A stretch of 64,000 nt of DNA from Mycolicibacterium iranicum (GTDB lineage: Bacteria > Actinomycetota > Actinomycetes > Mycobacteriales > Mycobacteriaceae). The position numbers and the translations under genes were made by a program. The notes below the pieces were generated by a model. That model saw only the letters and a program-made list of their open reading frames with translations. It was not told the DNA's origin and did no database searches. Below are positions 17,650 through 26,973 of the stretch, piece after piece (the first letter of the stretch is position 1; each line of letters starts with the position of its first letter). The stretch lies in NCBI RefSeq assembly GCF_014190915.1, contig NZ_JACHVU010000005.1:62001-126000 (forward strand). The letters run 5' to 3'.

Positions 17650-18828
17650 ATGCCCATTGCCGCCGCGTCGACGTGCGTCGAAGACGCAGTCAACCGTCGC
17701 CGCAGCGACCTGATCGAGCTGTCCCACTCGATCCACGCCGAACCCGAGCTCGCGTTCGCCGAACACCGCAGCTGCGCGAAGGCGAAAGCCTTGGTCGCCG
17801 AGCGCGGATTCGAGATCTCCGGCACCGCGGGGCTCGAGACCGCATTCCGTGCGGTGTTCGGCGGCGGCCCTCTCGTTGTCGGTGTCTGCGCCGAATACGA
17901 CGCACTCCCGGGCATCGGGCACGCCTGCGGGCACAACATCATCGCGGCGTCTGCGGTCGGCACTGCGCTGGCCCTGGCGGAGGTCGCCGACGAGCTCGGG
18001 CTGACGGTCGTGCTGCTCGGCACCCCGGCCGAGGAGCTCGGCGGAGGCAAGGCGCTGATGCTCGACGCCGGGTCGTTCGACGACATCGCCGCGACCGTGA
18101 TGCTGCACCCCGGCCCGATCGACATTGCGGCGGCGCGCTCGCTGGCGCTGTCCGAGGTCACGATCGCCTACACCGGCGAGGAGTCGCACGCCGCGGTCGC
18201 GCCCTATCTCGGGGTCAACGCCGCCGATGCCGTCACGGTGACGCAGGTGGCCATCGGGCTGTTGCGTCAACAGTTGGTGCCCGGGCAGATGGTGCACGGC
18301 ATCGTGACCGACGGCGGGCAGGCGTCCAACATCATTCCCGGATATGCCGAGCTGCGGTACACGATGCGCGCGACGAACTCGGAGTCGTTGCGGGAGTTGG
18401 AGACTCGGATGGCGGGTTGTTTCGCCGCGGGTGCCGTCGCCACGGGGTGCGAGCACGTCGTCACCGAGACCGCGCCGGCCTACGCCGAGCTGACCCCCGA
18501 TCCGTGGCTGGCCGAGGCGGTGCGCGCCGAGATGATCCGGGTGGGACGCACACCGGTGCCCGCGGACCTGGAGGCGTCGCTGCCACTGGGGAGCACCGAC
18601 ATGGGCAACGTGACCAAGGTGATGCCCGGGATCCATCCCATCGTCGGCATCGACGCCGGCGGCGCGTCGATCCACCAACCGGCGTTCACGGCGGCGGCCG
18701 TCAACGCCAGCGCCGACACCGCGGTGGTGGAGGGGGCGATCATGCTGGCCCGCACCGTGGTGGTGCTGGCCGAATCGGAGCCGGAAAGGGACCGCGTGCT
18801 GGAGCAGTGGCAGAGGCGGGCGTCGTGA
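17650..18828 (+). CDS. amiB1: M20-family amidohydrolase AmiB1
   Basis: This 392-residue member of the M20 peptidase/aminoacylase-1 family (M20D-like amidohydrolases) hydrolyses amide bonds in N-acyl amino acids or related compounds; the physiological substrate is unknown. Metal-site features are CGHNIIAA (His), TPAEELGGG (catalytic Glu pair) and the late His region IHQPAFT. The dimerisation insert lies in the middle third. Start at ATG 17650, with GATACT 7 nt upstream. It is coupled to amiA1 by a 4-bp GTGA overlap. Position matches Rv3306c from memory. Confidence 0.9.
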   Translation: MPIAAASTCVEDAVNRRRSDLIELSHSIHAEPELAFAEHRSCAKAKALVAERGFEISGTAGLETAFRAVFGGGPLVVGVCAEYDALPGIGHACGHNIIAASAVGTALALAEVADELGLTVVLLGTPAEELGGGKALMLDAGSFDDIAATVMLHPGPIDIAAARSLALSEVTIAYTGEESHAAVAPYLGVNAADAVTVTQVAIGLLRQQLVPGQMVHGIVTDGGQASNIIPGYAELRYTMRATNSESLRELETRMAGCFAAGAVATGCEHVVTETAPAYAELTPDPWLAEAVRAEMIRVGRTPVPADLEASLPLGSTDMGNVTKVMPGIHPIVGIDAGGASIHQPAFTAAAVNASADTAVVEGAIMLARTVVVLAESEPERDRVLEQWQRRAS

Positions 18829-20000
18829 GCGTGTTGCAGCATGCGGCCGCGCGGTGGCTGAGCGAGCACTATGACGACCTCGTCGGGTGGCGCAGACACA
18901 TCCACCGTCACCCCGAACTCGGCCGGCAGGAGTTCTCGACCACGCAGTTCGTCGCGTCGCTGCTCGCCGACGCCGGGCTGAATCCGAAGGTCCTGCCCGG
19001 AGGGACGGGGCTGACGTGTGACTTCGGGCCCGACCATGGACCGCGGGTGGCGTTGCGCGCCGACATGGATGCGCTGCCGATGGCCGAGCGGACGGGTCTG
19101 CCGTTCTCCTCGGAGGTGCCCAACGTCGCGCACGCGTGCGGCCACGACGGACACACCGCGGTGCTGCTCGGCGCCGCGCTGGCGATGGCATCGGAAGCCG
19201 AACTGCCCGTCGGCGTGCGGCTGATCTTCCAGGCCGCCGAGGAACTGATGCCCGGCGGTGCGATCGACGCGATCGCTGCCGGAGCGCTGACCGGGGTCTC
19301 GCGGATCTACGCGGTGCACTGTGACCCGCACCTGGCCGTGGGTCGGGTCGCGGTGAAGGCGGGGCCCATCACCTCGGCTGCCGACCACGTCGAGGTCACC
19401 CTGCACTCTCCGGGCGGCCACACGTCGCGGCCCCATCTGACCGGCGACCTCGCCTACGGCATGGGCACGCTGATCACCGGTGTGCCCGGGATCCTGTCCC
19501 GCCGGATCGACCCGCGCCACAGCACGGTGATGGTGTGGGGTGCGGTGCACGCCGGCGTCGCCGCCAATGCGATCCCGCAGACCGGAACCATGGCCGGCAC
19601 CATCCGCACCGCCAGCCGCGAGACCTGGCTGACGCTGGAAGCTGTTGTTCAGGAATCGATCTCATCGCTGCTGGCGCCTCTGGGTATCGAGTACGTCGTG
19701 CAGTACCGCCGCGGCGTGCCGCCGGTGGTCAACGAAGAGGTCTCCACGCGCATCATGACCCACGCGATCGAGGCCATCGGCCCCGACGTGCTGGCCGACA
19801 CCCAGCAGTCCGGCGGTGGCGAGGACTTCTCCTGGTATCTGGAGGAAGTGCCCGGGGCGATGGCACGCCTCGGCGTGTGGGACGGCCGCGGGCCCCAACT
19901 GGATCTGCACCAGCCGAACTTCGATCTGGACGAGCGGGCACTGGGCGTGGGCGTCCGGCTGTTGGTCAACCTGGTGGAGCACGCCGCGCAGGCCCAGTAG
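18825..20000 (+). CDS. amiA1: M20-family amidohydrolase AmiA1
   Basis: This 391-residue paralogue of the preceding gene is typical of the IAA-amino-acid/N-acyl amino acid hydrolase type: [33 protein letters not shown] (metal Cys/His), [11 protein letters not shown] (catalytic Glu) and GGGEDFSWY near the C-terminus. The substrate is unknown. The GTG at 18825 overlaps the amiB1 stop, so the two are co-translated. The next feature downstream is repeat copy B, then a convergent TetR gene. Confidence 0.92.
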   Translation: MSVLQHAAARWLSEHYDDLVGWRRHIHRHPELGRQEFSTTQFVASLLADAGLNPKVLPGGTGLTCDFGPDHGPRVALRADMDALPMAERTGLPFSSEVPNVAHACGHDGHTAVLLGAALAMASEAELPVGVRLIFQAAEELMPGGAIDAIAAGALTGVSRIYAVHCDPHLAVGRVAVKAGPITSAADHVEVTLHSPGGHTSRPHLTGDLAYGMGTLITGVPGILSRRIDPRHSTVMVWGAVHAGVAANAIPQTGTMAGTIRTASRETWLTLEAVVQESISSLLAPLGIEYVVQYRRGVPPVVNEEVSTRIMTHAIEAIGPDVLADTQQSGGGEDFSWYLEEVPGAMARLGVWDGRGPQLDLHQPNFDLDERALGVGVRLLVNLVEHAAQAQ

Positions 20001-20010
20001 CCCGCGCCTC

Positions 20011-20149
20011 GCACCGCGCCCCGTGCGCCGCGCCCCTTGCACCGCGAGCGCGCGTGTCTGCACGCCGCCGCGCCGCATCTCGCGGTCTTTCCTGCGCGCT
20101 CGGGCCCGCCCGAGCGTGGGCGTTGCGTCGCGTCGCGTCGCGTCGCGTC
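20011..20149. repeat. Palindromic intergenic repeat, copy B, with flanking tandem repeats
   Basis: The conserved arm GAGCGCGCGTGTCTGCAC lies within 20039-20063, with a shortened inverted arm GCGCGCTCG ending at 20103. Two imperfect 14-bp units (20011-20038) lead into the element. On the other side five perfect GCGTC pentamers (20125-20149) run into the stop codon of the TetR gene. It sits between the convergent amiA1 and tetR genes. Confidence 0.75.
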
Positions 20150-20708
20150 AGAAGACTTCCAGGAACCTCTTGGTCAGCTCCAGCAGAATCTTGTGCAGGT
20201 CGGCGTCGTCGAGATCAGCGACCATCGGGTCGTTGACACAGCCGTGGATGCCGGCGCTGAGCATCGAGATGGCCACCCGCGTCGTCGGGTCGGGGTCGGG
20301 CCCGAGGAGGGCGTCGGAGATGCGCTCGCCGATGCGGCGGTACTCGTCGTGTTCTTCGAGCAGATGATGCACGGTCGGGTCACCGTAGAAGACGCTCGAG
20401 ATGCGGCGGTGCCGGATGATCAGCTCGACCATCCCGCTGATCGACACGCTGCGCCGCGTCTCGACCGTGGGCAGGGTCTCGGTGATGCGCAGGAGGTGTT
20501 CGATGTCGTCGTAGACCGGCTTGACCACGGCCAGCGCGATGTCGTCCTTGGAATGGAACTGGTAGTAGACCGCGGCCTTGGTGACGCCGAGGCGGTCGGC
20601 GATCATCTGCAGCGACGTTCCGCTGACGCCATGGTCGGCAAAGAGTTCCAAGGCCGCTTCCAGCACCCGCTCCCGTGCGAAGCCGCGCGTTGCCACCGGT
20701 TTGGCCAT
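20148..20708 (-). CDS. TetR-family regulator next to mmpL
   Basis: This 186-residue TetR repressor has a helix-turn-helix, residues about 15-55: RVLEAALELFADHGVSGTS, then LQMIADRLGVTKAAVYYQF. A ligand domain follows that I cannot assign. I place the start at ATG 20708, because GGAGGGAGGACC is directly upstream; 27 codons of open frame further upstream lack such a site. It is divergent from mmpL, the usual arrangement for a lipid-exporter repressor. Its stop codon overlaps a GCGTC pentamer array. Confidence 0.9.
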   Translation of the reverse strand: MAKPVATRGFARERVLEAALELFADHGVSGTSLQMIADRLGVTKAAVYYQFHSKDDIALAVVKPVYDDIEHLLRITETLPTVETRRSVSISGMVELIIRHRRISSVFYGDPTVHHLLEEHDEYRRIGERISDALLGPDPDPTTRVAISMLSAGIHGCVNDPMVADLDDADLHKILLELTKRFLEVF

Positions 20709-20794
20709 GGTCCTCCCTCCATGTCGCACCGTCGGGTTCGGCGAACTGTATCCCAGATCACTTCGCGCCTGGATCCCGCGCCAGGCCACTAGTT

Positions 20795-20836
20795 AGCCGA
20801 TCGGCTTGTGTAGAGTTAGCCGAGTGGTTAGTCTAG
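20795..20836. promoter_or_regulatory. Candidate TetR operator/promoter region of mmpL
   Basis: The 207-bp gap between tetR and mmpL contains a perfect 12-bp palindrome AGCCGATCGGCT (20795-20806). A second, related block with GTTAGCCGAG and GGTTAGTCTAG follows (20815-20836). GTTAGCCGA occurs in both, so two regulator sites are plausible. The region is markedly more AT-rich than its surroundings. Confidence 0.5.
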
Positions 20837-20915
20837 CTTTGCTTTTTAGATTGGCCCCGTCGAACACGGCAGCGCCGTAACGGCTTTCGGCTAGATCCTC
20901 TGGAGGAGTCGCACG

Positions 20916-23774
20916 GTGGATGGGCACAAGCCGCATTTCTACGGCATCGCCCGGTTCATCCGCCGGGCCTCGATCCCGTTTCTCCTGATCTGGATCGCCC
21001 TCGCCGTCTTCCTCAACGTCGCGGTGCCCCAGCTCGAAGCGGTCGGCAAGCTGCGGTCGGTGTCGATGAGCCCCGACGAGGCGCCGGCCGTCATCTCGAT
21101 GGAGCACATCGGCAAGGTTTTCGAAGAGTATGAGTCCAACAGTTCGGTGATGATCGTGCTGGAGGGCGACCAACCCCTCGGCGACGAGACCCGCGCCTAC
21201 TACGCCGGCCTCATCGAGAAGCTCGAGGCCGACACGGTCCACGTCGAGCACATCCAGGACCTGTGGAGCGACCCGCTGACCGCCTCGGGTGCCCAAAGCG
21301 CCGACGGCAAGGCCACCTACTTCCAGGTCTACCTTGCCGGCAACCAAGGCGAGGCCCTGGCCAACGAGTCGGTGGCCGCGGTGCAGAACCTCGTCGCCGA
21401 CAGTCAACCGCCCGCCGGCGTGAACGCCTATGTCACCGGTGCGTCGGCGCTGGCCGCCGAGCAGGAGAACGCCGGCCACGAGAGCATGCGCATGGTCGAG
21501 GCGCTGACGTTCCTCGTCATCACGATCATGCTGGTGCTGTTCTTCCGATCCATCGTCACCACCTTGCTGATCCTGGTGATGGTGGGGCTGAGCCTGATGA
21601 CGGTCCGCGGCGCCGTCGCGTTCCTCGGCTACTACGACATCATCGGTCTGTCGACGTTTGCGACGAGCCTGCTCGTCACCCTCGCTATCGCCATCGCCGT
21701 CGACTACGCGATCTTCCTGGTCGGGCGCTATCAAGAGGCCAGAGGCAAGGGAGAGAGCCCAGAGTCGGCCTACTACACGATGTTCGGCGGCACCGCGCAC
21801 GTCATCGTGGGCTCCGGCCTGACCATCGCCGGTGCCACCTTCTGCCTGAGCTTCACCCGCCTTCCGTATTTCCAGACCCTCGGTGTCCCGCTGGCCCTGG
21901 GCATGCTGGTGCTGATCTGCGTGGCCATGACGTTCGGCCCGGCGGTAGTGACCGTGGCGAGCAAGTTCGGGCTGCTGGAGCCCAAGCGCGCCATGCGAGT
22001 TCGCGGCTGGCGCAAGATCGGCGCGGCCACCGTGCGCTGGCCGGGCGCGATCCTGGTGGCCAGCGTCGCGGTGTCGCTGATCGGCCTGCTCGCGCTGCCC
22101 GGCTACCAGACCAGCTACAACGACCGGAACTATCTGCCCGCCGACATCGAGTCGAATGTGGGATACGCCGCCGCCGAGCGGCACTTCTCGCCGGCGCGGC
22201 TCAACCCCGAAATCCTGATGGTCGAGAGCGACCATGATCTGCGTAACCCGGCCGATTTCATCGTGATCGACAAGATTGCCAAGGCGCTCTTCGCCGTCGA
22301 GGGTATCGGCCGCGTGCAGACCATCACCCGCCCGGACGGCACGCCGATCGACGGCACCACGATCCCGTACATCATGAGCAGGCAGGGCGGAACGCAGAAG
22401 CTCAACGAGAAGTACATGCTGGATCGGATGGACGACATGTCTGTCCAGGCGGAGTCGCTGCAGAACACCATCAACACGATGGAAAAGATGATGTCGCTGA
22501 TGGGGCAGATGTCGGAGATCACCACCAGCATGGTGGAGAAGACGAAGACCATGGCGGCCGACATCACCGAATTGCGGGACCACATCGCGAATCTCGACGA
22601 TTTCTTCCGGCCCATCCGCAACTACTTCTACTGGGAACCGCACTGCTACAACATCCCGGTGTGCACGGCGATGCGATCGCTGTTCGACCTGATCGACGGC
22701 ACGAACCTGCTCACCGACAACGTCCAGGACCTCGTTCCCGAACTGGAGCGGCTCGCAGCCGTCATGCCGCAACTCCTCGAGTTGATGCCCTCGCAGATCG
22801 AGTCGATGAAGTCGCAGCGCGACATGATGCTGACGATGCAGCAGACCCAGGGCGGGCAGCTCAAGGCGTCGGCCGAGATGAGCGGCGACGCAACCGATAT
22901 GGGTGACGCGTTCAACGACGCCCGCAACGACGACACGTTTTATCTGCCGCCGGAGGCGTTTGACAACGCCGACTTCCAGCGCGGCATGGAACAGTTCATC
23001 TCGCCCAACGGGCACGGCGTGCGGTTCATCATCGCCCACGAAGGAGACCCGCTCTCCCCGGACGGTGTCAAGAAGATCGACGCGATCAAGTCCGCGGCCA
23101 AGGAAGCCATCAAGGGCACACCGCTGGAGGGTTCGAAGATTTATCTCGGCGGTACCGCGGCCACGTTCAAAGACATGGCCGACGGCACGCAGTACGACCT
23201 GCTGATCGCCGGAATCGCCGCTGTCGGATTGATTTTCATCATCATGCTGATCCTGACGCGCGCCATCGTCGCCGCGGCGGTGATTGTCGGGACCGTGGTC
23301 CTCTCCCTCGGCGCGTCTTTCGGGCTGTCGGTGCTCGTGTGGCAGCACCTGGTCGGCATCGAGTTGCACTGGATGGTGCTGCCGATGGCGGTGATCATCC
23401 TGCTGGCCGTCGGGGCGGACTACAACCTTCTGGTGGTGTCCCGGCTCAAGGAAGAGGTCCACGCGGGTCTGCACACCGGCCTGATCCGCACCATGGGCGG
23501 CAGCGGATCGGTCGTCACCGCCGCCGGAATGGTGTTCGCACTGACGATGATGACGATGGCGGTCAGCGATCTGACCATCATCGGTCAGGTCGGCACGACG
23601 ATCGGCATGGGCCTGATCTTCGACACCCTGGTCATCCGGTCGTTCATGACCCCGTCGATCGCCGCGCTGCTGGGTCGCTGGTTCTGGTGGCCGCAGCAGC
23701 TGCGCACGCGCCCGAAGCCGGTGCCGTGGGGGAGCGGTGGAGTCGCACCGCGAGCGCGCGTGTCTGAACAGTGA
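20916..23774 (+). CDS. MmpL-family RND lipid transporter
   Basis: This 952-residue protein has the MmpL layout: one N-terminal membrane helix, a large periplasmic loop (about 45-185), five or six helices, a second loop with a long coiled stretch (about 410-740, many Met/Gln), then the last helices. Proton-relay/GxxxDY signatures are visible as [15 protein letters not shown] and [15 protein letters not shown]. Such pumps export lipids, siderophores or drugs. No mmpS lies beside it. The GTG at 20916 follows GGAGGAG. The last residues APRARVSEQ and the stop codon are encoded by repeat copy C. Confidence 0.93.
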   Translation: MDGHKPHFYGIARFIRRASIPFLLIWIALAVFLNVAVPQLEAVGKLRSVSMSPDEAPAVISMEHIGKVFEEYESNSSVMIVLEGDQPLGDETRAYYAGLIEKLEADTVHVEHIQDLWSDPLTASGAQSADGKATYFQVYLAGNQGEALANESVAAVQNLVADSQPPAGVNAYVTGASALAAEQENAGHESMRMVEALTFLVITIMLVLFFRSIVTTLLILVMVGLSLMTVRGAVAFLGYYDIIGLSTFATSLLVTLAIAIAVDYAIFLVGRYQEARGKGESPESAYYTMFGGTAHVIVGSGLTIAGATFCLSFTRLPYFQTLGVPLALGMLVLICVAMTFGPAVVTVASKFGLLEPKRAMRVRGWRKIGAATVRWPGAILVASVAVSLIGLLALPGYQTSYNDRNYLPADIESNVGYAAAERHFSPARLNPEILMVESDHDLRNPADFIVIDKIAKALFAVEGIGRVQTITRPDGTPIDGTTIPYIMSRQGGTQKLNEKYMLDRMDDMSVQAESLQNTINTMEKMMSLMGQMSEITTSMVEKTKTMAADITELRDHIANLDDFFRPIRNYFYWEPHCYNIPVCTAMRSLFDLIDGTNLLTDNVQDLVPELERLAAVMPQLLELMPSQIESMKSQRDMMLTMQQTQGGQLKASAEMSGDATDMGDAFNDARNDDTFYLPPEAFDNADFQRGMEQFISPNGHGVRFIIAHEGDPLSPDGVKKIDAIKSAAKEAIKGTPLEGSKIYLGGTAATFKDMADGTQYDLLIAGIAAVGLIFIIMLILTRAIVAAAVIVGTVVLSLGASFGLSVLVWQHLVGIELHWMVLPMAVIILLAVGADYNLLVVSRLKEEVHAGLHTGLIRTMGGSGSVVTAAGMVFALTMMTMAVSDLTIIGQVGTTIGMGLIFDTLVIRSFMTPSIAALLGRWFWWPQQLRTRPKPVPWGSGGVAPRARVSEQ

Positions 23775-23811
23775 CACAACGGCGCGGCTGGCATTTGGCG
23801 CGCGCTCACGG
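23745..23811. repeat. Palindromic intergenic repeat, copy C, overlapping the mmpL stop
   Basis: The arm GAGCGCGCGTGTCTGAAC (one change from the other copies) ends at 23769 and the inverted arm GGCGCGCGCTCAC ends at 23809; the CGGCGCGGC centre is also kept. The left arm is translated as the end of MmpL and the stop codon TGA lies in the loop, so the element has become part of the gene. It is followed by the same-strand AbiEi-like gene. Confidence 0.8.
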
Positions 23812-23898
23812 CCGGCGAGTTATACACATGCGCGCGTTCATCCCCAGATCCTCCCGCTGCTCTAGCTAGGGACACGCAGGCGCCGCAGCATCGTCGCC

Positions 23899-24786
23899 AT
23901 GAACGACGAACTCGCCGCACTGTTTGCGCAGCAGCACGGCGTGGCCGCCACCGGCCAGATCCTGGCCTGCGTGCCGCGCAGAGGATTCGAGCGACTGGTG
24001 GAAACCGGTGTGCTCGAACGAATCTGGCACGGCACCTATTGCCTGGGCGAGCCGACGGAGCAACTGCGCCTGCGTGGACTGGACCTCTCGACAGGACGGC
24101 GAGTCGCCGTCTGTCTTGCGACGGCGGCCGCGATGTACGGGTTCGACATGGAGGGGTCGACAGACCTGCATGTGCTCAACCCGCCGGGGTGCGCGCTGCG
24201 CGACGCCGACGGGCTCGTCGTGCACCGCCGTGACGGTGCACCGCTCGTCGTGGTCGACGGGCGTCGGGCCACCGCTCCGGCGTGGACGGCCGTGGAGGTC
24301 GCCCGCAGCCTGCGGCGGCCTAGGGCGTTGGCCACGCTGGATGCCGCGCTGCGCAGCCGGACCTGCACACGGCCCGACCTTTGGCGGGCGGCTCTCGAGC
24401 AGAAGGGTCGTCGCGGAATCGTCGCCGTGCGCAATCTGTTGCCGCCGACCGATGCCCGCGCCGAATCGCCGGGCGAGAGCATGGCGCGGCTGGCGATGCT
24501 CGACGGTGGCCTGCCCGCACCGGAGCTGCAGTATGAGGTCGTCGACGGCAACGGGGAGCTGCGTCGGCTTGATTTCGCCTGGCCCGATCTCGGAGTCGCC
24601 GCCGAGTACGACGGCGTCGACTGGCACTCCGACCCGGACGCGATGCAGCGGGATCGGCGCCGCAACGTCGCGCTGATGGTGGTGGGCCTGACGGTCATCC
24701 CGATCGTGGCCGGGGACCTCAAGGCCGGCGGGTGGGAGCTGGCTGCGCGTATCGGTGATCAGTTGCGTCGCGCTCGTGCGGCGTGA
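23899..24786 (+). CDS. AbiEi-like N-terminal/DUF559-like C-terminal protein
   Basis: This 295-residue protein appears to have two parts. Residues 1-60 (LFAQQHGVAATGQILACV, then ERIWHGTYCLG) resemble the winged-helix domain of AbiEi-type antitoxin proteins. The C-terminal ~100 residues (PGESMARLAMLDGGLP, LRRLDFAWPDLGVAAEYDG, WH, then RDRRRNVALM) look like a DUF559/very-short-patch-repair endonuclease fold, with candidate catalytic Glu and Asp residues. Such proteins are common in mycobacteria and often annotated as type IV antitoxins. No toxin-like partner is adjacent, so a defence role is unproven. Confidence 0.7.
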   Translation: MNDELAALFAQQHGVAATGQILACVPRRGFERLVETGVLERIWHGTYCLGEPTEQLRLRGLDLSTGRRVAVCLATAAAMYGFDMEGSTDLHVLNPPGCALRDADGLVVHRRDGAPLVVVDGRRATAPAWTAVEVARSLRRPRALATLDAALRSRTCTRPDLWRAALEQKGRRGIVAVRNLLPPTDARAESPGESMARLAMLDGGLPAPELQYEVVDGNGELRRLDFAWPDLGVAAEYDGVDWHSDPDAMQRDRRRNVALMVVGLTVIPIVAGDLKAGGWELAARIGDQLRRARAA

Positions 24787-24897
24787 GCGAGCGCCAAAAG
24801 TCGGGAATGGCGGCGCGTTGGTGTGCAGACACGCGCGCTCGCGGTGCCGAGCCGAGCCGCACCCAGGCCGAGCCGAGCCGCACCCAGGCCGAGCCAG
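24783..24897. repeat. Palindromic intergenic repeat, copy D (reverse orientation), plus 21-bp tandem repeat
   Basis: The element is inverted relative to copies A-C: GTGAGCGAGCGCC at 24783-24795 is the degenerate arm, and the conserved arm on the minus strand spans 24823-24847. It begins inside the stop region of the AbiEi-like gene. Immediately outside the conserved arm, a 21-bp unit beginning GCCGAGCCGAGCCGCACC is repeated twice plus a partial copy (24846-24897), reaching almost to the stop codon of the next, convergent gene. Confidence 0.8.
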
Positions 24898-24909
24898 AGG
24901 AGCCCGGGC

Positions 24910-25383
24910 CTAGGAGCCGGGGCCCACGTTTCCGGCCGGGCGGGTGCGCAGATCGTGCACGTATTCCGCTGGAGCACCGGCGATTTCGGCGGCATCGGCC
25001 ATCACGCCGAGATAGCGTGCCGACGGGATCCCGCCCTCCCAGGCGTCCAGAACATACAGCCACGCCAGCACGGGGTCGGTCGTGGTGTCCGAGGACGTGC
25101 GGTGCACCCGGCAGCGGATCTTCTTGTGGAAGCCGAGCTCAGAGCCCTCCCAGCGGTCGAGGTTCTCCTCGTCTTCTTTGGTGACGTCGTAGAGCACGAC
25201 GAAGACCTTCGACGTCGGGTCCTCGACGATGGTGGCCAGCGCACCTTCCCACGCGATGTCGGCCCCGCCGAACGTCAGGCGCCACCCGTGCAGCCAACCC
25301 GTCCCCGCCATCGGAGAATGCGGAGCCCGCTCCAGCATCTGCTCGGGATGCATATTCGATCCGTAGGCGGCGTAGATCGGCAC
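24910..25383 (-). CDS. Gamma-glutamylcyclotransferase-fold protein, Rv3304-like
   Basis: This 157-residue protein begins with YAAYGSNMHPEQM, the substrate-binding signature of the GGCT/AIG2-like fold. The fold's catalytic acid is expected in the central strand region, where LATIVED and DRWEGSEL occur, but I cannot fix it. The family includes gamma-glutamyl cyclotransferases; the exact reaction here is unknown. The start is GTG 25383 with TAAGCT 6 nt upstream, so the mRNA is probably leaderless. It is divergent from lpdA, as in H37Rv. Confidence 0.83.
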   Translation of the reverse strand: MPIYAAYGSNMHPEQMLERAPHSPMAGTGWLHGWRLTFGGADIAWEGALATIVEDPTSKVFVVLYDVTKEDEENLDRWEGSELGFHKKIRCRVHRTSSDTTTDPVLAWLYVLDAWEGGIPSARYLGVMADAAEIAGAPAEYVHDLRTRPAGNVGPGS

Positions 25384-25454
25384 CCGAGAAGCTTAAACGC
25401 ATTGTGTGGTGACGGCTGCCAACCATCGTCACCTCGGTGCCCTAGGTTGGAGCC
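25384..25454. promoter_or_regulatory. Divergent leaderless promoters of the GGCT-fold gene and lpdA
   Basis: The 71-bp gap carries TAGGTT at 25443-25448, exactly 6 nt before the lpdA GTG, and on the other strand TAAGCT (25390-25395), exactly 6 nt before the GTG at 25383. Neither start has a usable Shine-Dalgarno. The geometry is that of mycobacterial leaderless transcripts starting at the initiation codon. Confidence 0.6.
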
Positions 25455-26870
25455 GTGGTAACGCGCATCGTGATCATCGGCGGAGGACCGGCGGGCTACG
25501 AAGCGGCACTGGTGGCCGCCGCCCGGGGACGCGACGTCACCCAGGTGACGATCGTCGACGAGGACGGGTTGGGCGGCGCCTGCGTGCTTTACGACTGCGT
25601 GCCGTCGAAGACGCTGATCGCCTCGACGGGCGTGCGCACCGAGCTGCGCCGCGCGGGCGGCATGGGCTTCGACATCGACCTCGACGCAGCCAAGATCTCG
25701 CTGCCGCAGATCAACAACAGGGCCAAGACGCTGGCCGCATCGCAGTCCGCCGACATCGGCAGCTCACTGCTCAACCAGGGTGTGACCATCATCGGCGGTC
25801 GCGGTGAGCTCGTCGACGACGTGGCAGGGATGGCGCACCACCGGGTGAAGGTCACCACCAACGACGGCAAGGTGGGTGTGCTCAAGGCCGACGTGGTGCT
25901 CATCGCCACGGGCGCGCAGCCGCGCGTGCTGCCCAACGCGGTTCCCGACGGCGATCGCATCCTGACCTGGCGTCAGCTCTACGAGCTCAAGGAGTTGCCC
26001 ACCCACCTGATCATCGTGGGCTCGGGTGTGACGGGCGCCGAGTTCTGCAATGCCTACACCGAGCTGGGGGTCACGGTCACCGTCGTGGCCAGCCGCGACC
26101 AGATCCTGCCGCACGAGGATTCGGACGCCGCCGCCGCGCTCGAGCAGGTATTCAACGAACGCGGTGTGACGTTGGTCAAGAATGCCCGCGCCGACTCCGT
26201 GACCCGCACCGAGAGCGGGGTCCGGGTCGCGATCGCCGACGGCCGCGTCGTCGACGGCAGCCACGCCCTGATGACCGTCGGCTCGGTGCCCAACACCTCG
26301 GGCCTGGGCCTGGAACGCGTCGGCATCGAGCTCAAGCCCGGCGGCTACATCCCGGTGGACCGGGTGTCGCGGACCCCGGCGGCCGGGGTCTACGCCGCCG
26401 GCGACTGCACCGGCCTGCTGCCGCTGGCGTCGGTCGCCGCGATGCAGGGCCGCATCGCGATGTACCACGCCCTCGGTGAGGGCGTGGCTCCCATCCGGCT
26501 GCGCACCGTCGCGTCGGCGACCTTCACCCGGCCCGAGATCGCCGCGGTCGGCATCCCGCAGTCGGCCATCGACGACGGCAGCGTGCCGGCCCGCACGCTG
26601 ATGCTGCCGCTGAACACGAACGCGCGCGCGAAGATGTCCCTGCTGCGGCACGGTTTCGTGAAGATCTTCTGCAGGCCTGCCACCGGCGTGGTGATCGGCG
26701 GTGTGGTGGTGGCACCGATCGCCTCGGAGCTGATCCTGCCCATCGCGTTGGCGGTGCAGAACCGCATCTCGGTCACCGACCTTGCGCAGACGCTGTCGGT
26801 GTATCCGTCGCTGTCGGGTTCGATCGTCGAAGCCGCGCGGCGACTGATGGCCCACGACGACCTGGACTGA
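25455..26870 (+). CDS. lpdA: LpdA-type flavoprotein disulfide reductase/NAD(P)H quinone reductase
   Basis: This 471-residue flavoprotein has FAD-binding GGGPAGYEA at residues 9-17, NAD(P)-binding VGSGVTGAEF, and the second FAD motif GVYAAGDCTG. It is clearly LpdA (Rv3303c) by length and blocks such as PSKTLIASTG. It carries CVLYDC (Cys43 and Cys48), a CxxxxC pair. Remembered H37Rv LpdA has Ala in the first position and so lacks the pair. The C-terminal VYPSLSGS replaces the His-Pro-Thr-Glu dyad of lipoamide dehydrogenases. It ends at MAHDDLD, about 20 residues earlier than H37Rv. It is followed by glpD2. Confidence 0.92.
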   Translation: MVTRIVIIGGGPAGYEAALVAAARGRDVTQVTIVDEDGLGGACVLYDCVPSKTLIASTGVRTELRRAGGMGFDIDLDAAKISLPQINNRAKTLAASQSADIGSSLLNQGVTIIGGRGELVDDVAGMAHHRVKVTTNDGKVGVLKADVVLIATGAQPRVLPNAVPDGDRILTWRQLYELKELPTHLIIVGSGVTGAEFCNAYTELGVTVTVVASRDQILPHEDSDAAAALEQVFNERGVTLVKNARADSVTRTESGVRVAIADGRVVDGSHALMTVGSVPNTSGLGLERVGIELKPGGYIPVDRVSRTPAAGVYAAGDCTGLLPLASVAAMQGRIAMYHALGEGVAPIRLRTVASATFTRPEIAAVGIPQSAIDDGSVPARTLMLPLNTNARAKMSLLRHGFVKIFCRPATGVVIGGVVVAPIASELILPIALAVQNRISVTDLAQTLSVYPSLSGSIVEAARRLMAHDDLD

Positions 26871-26973
26871 CCTCTCGGCTGGTTTCCCGGGCTCGTTCCT
26901 CGCCGCGTGCCCATCCGGCGGTTAACCTGGATTCGACAACGCGTACTGACGAGTAACCGAGGAGTCGGCCAGC

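Noticed and set aside
20793..23777. A 994-residue open frame antisense to mmpL
   Set aside because: Composition is Arg/His/Gly-rich with no family motifs; mmpL on the other strand has clear signatures.
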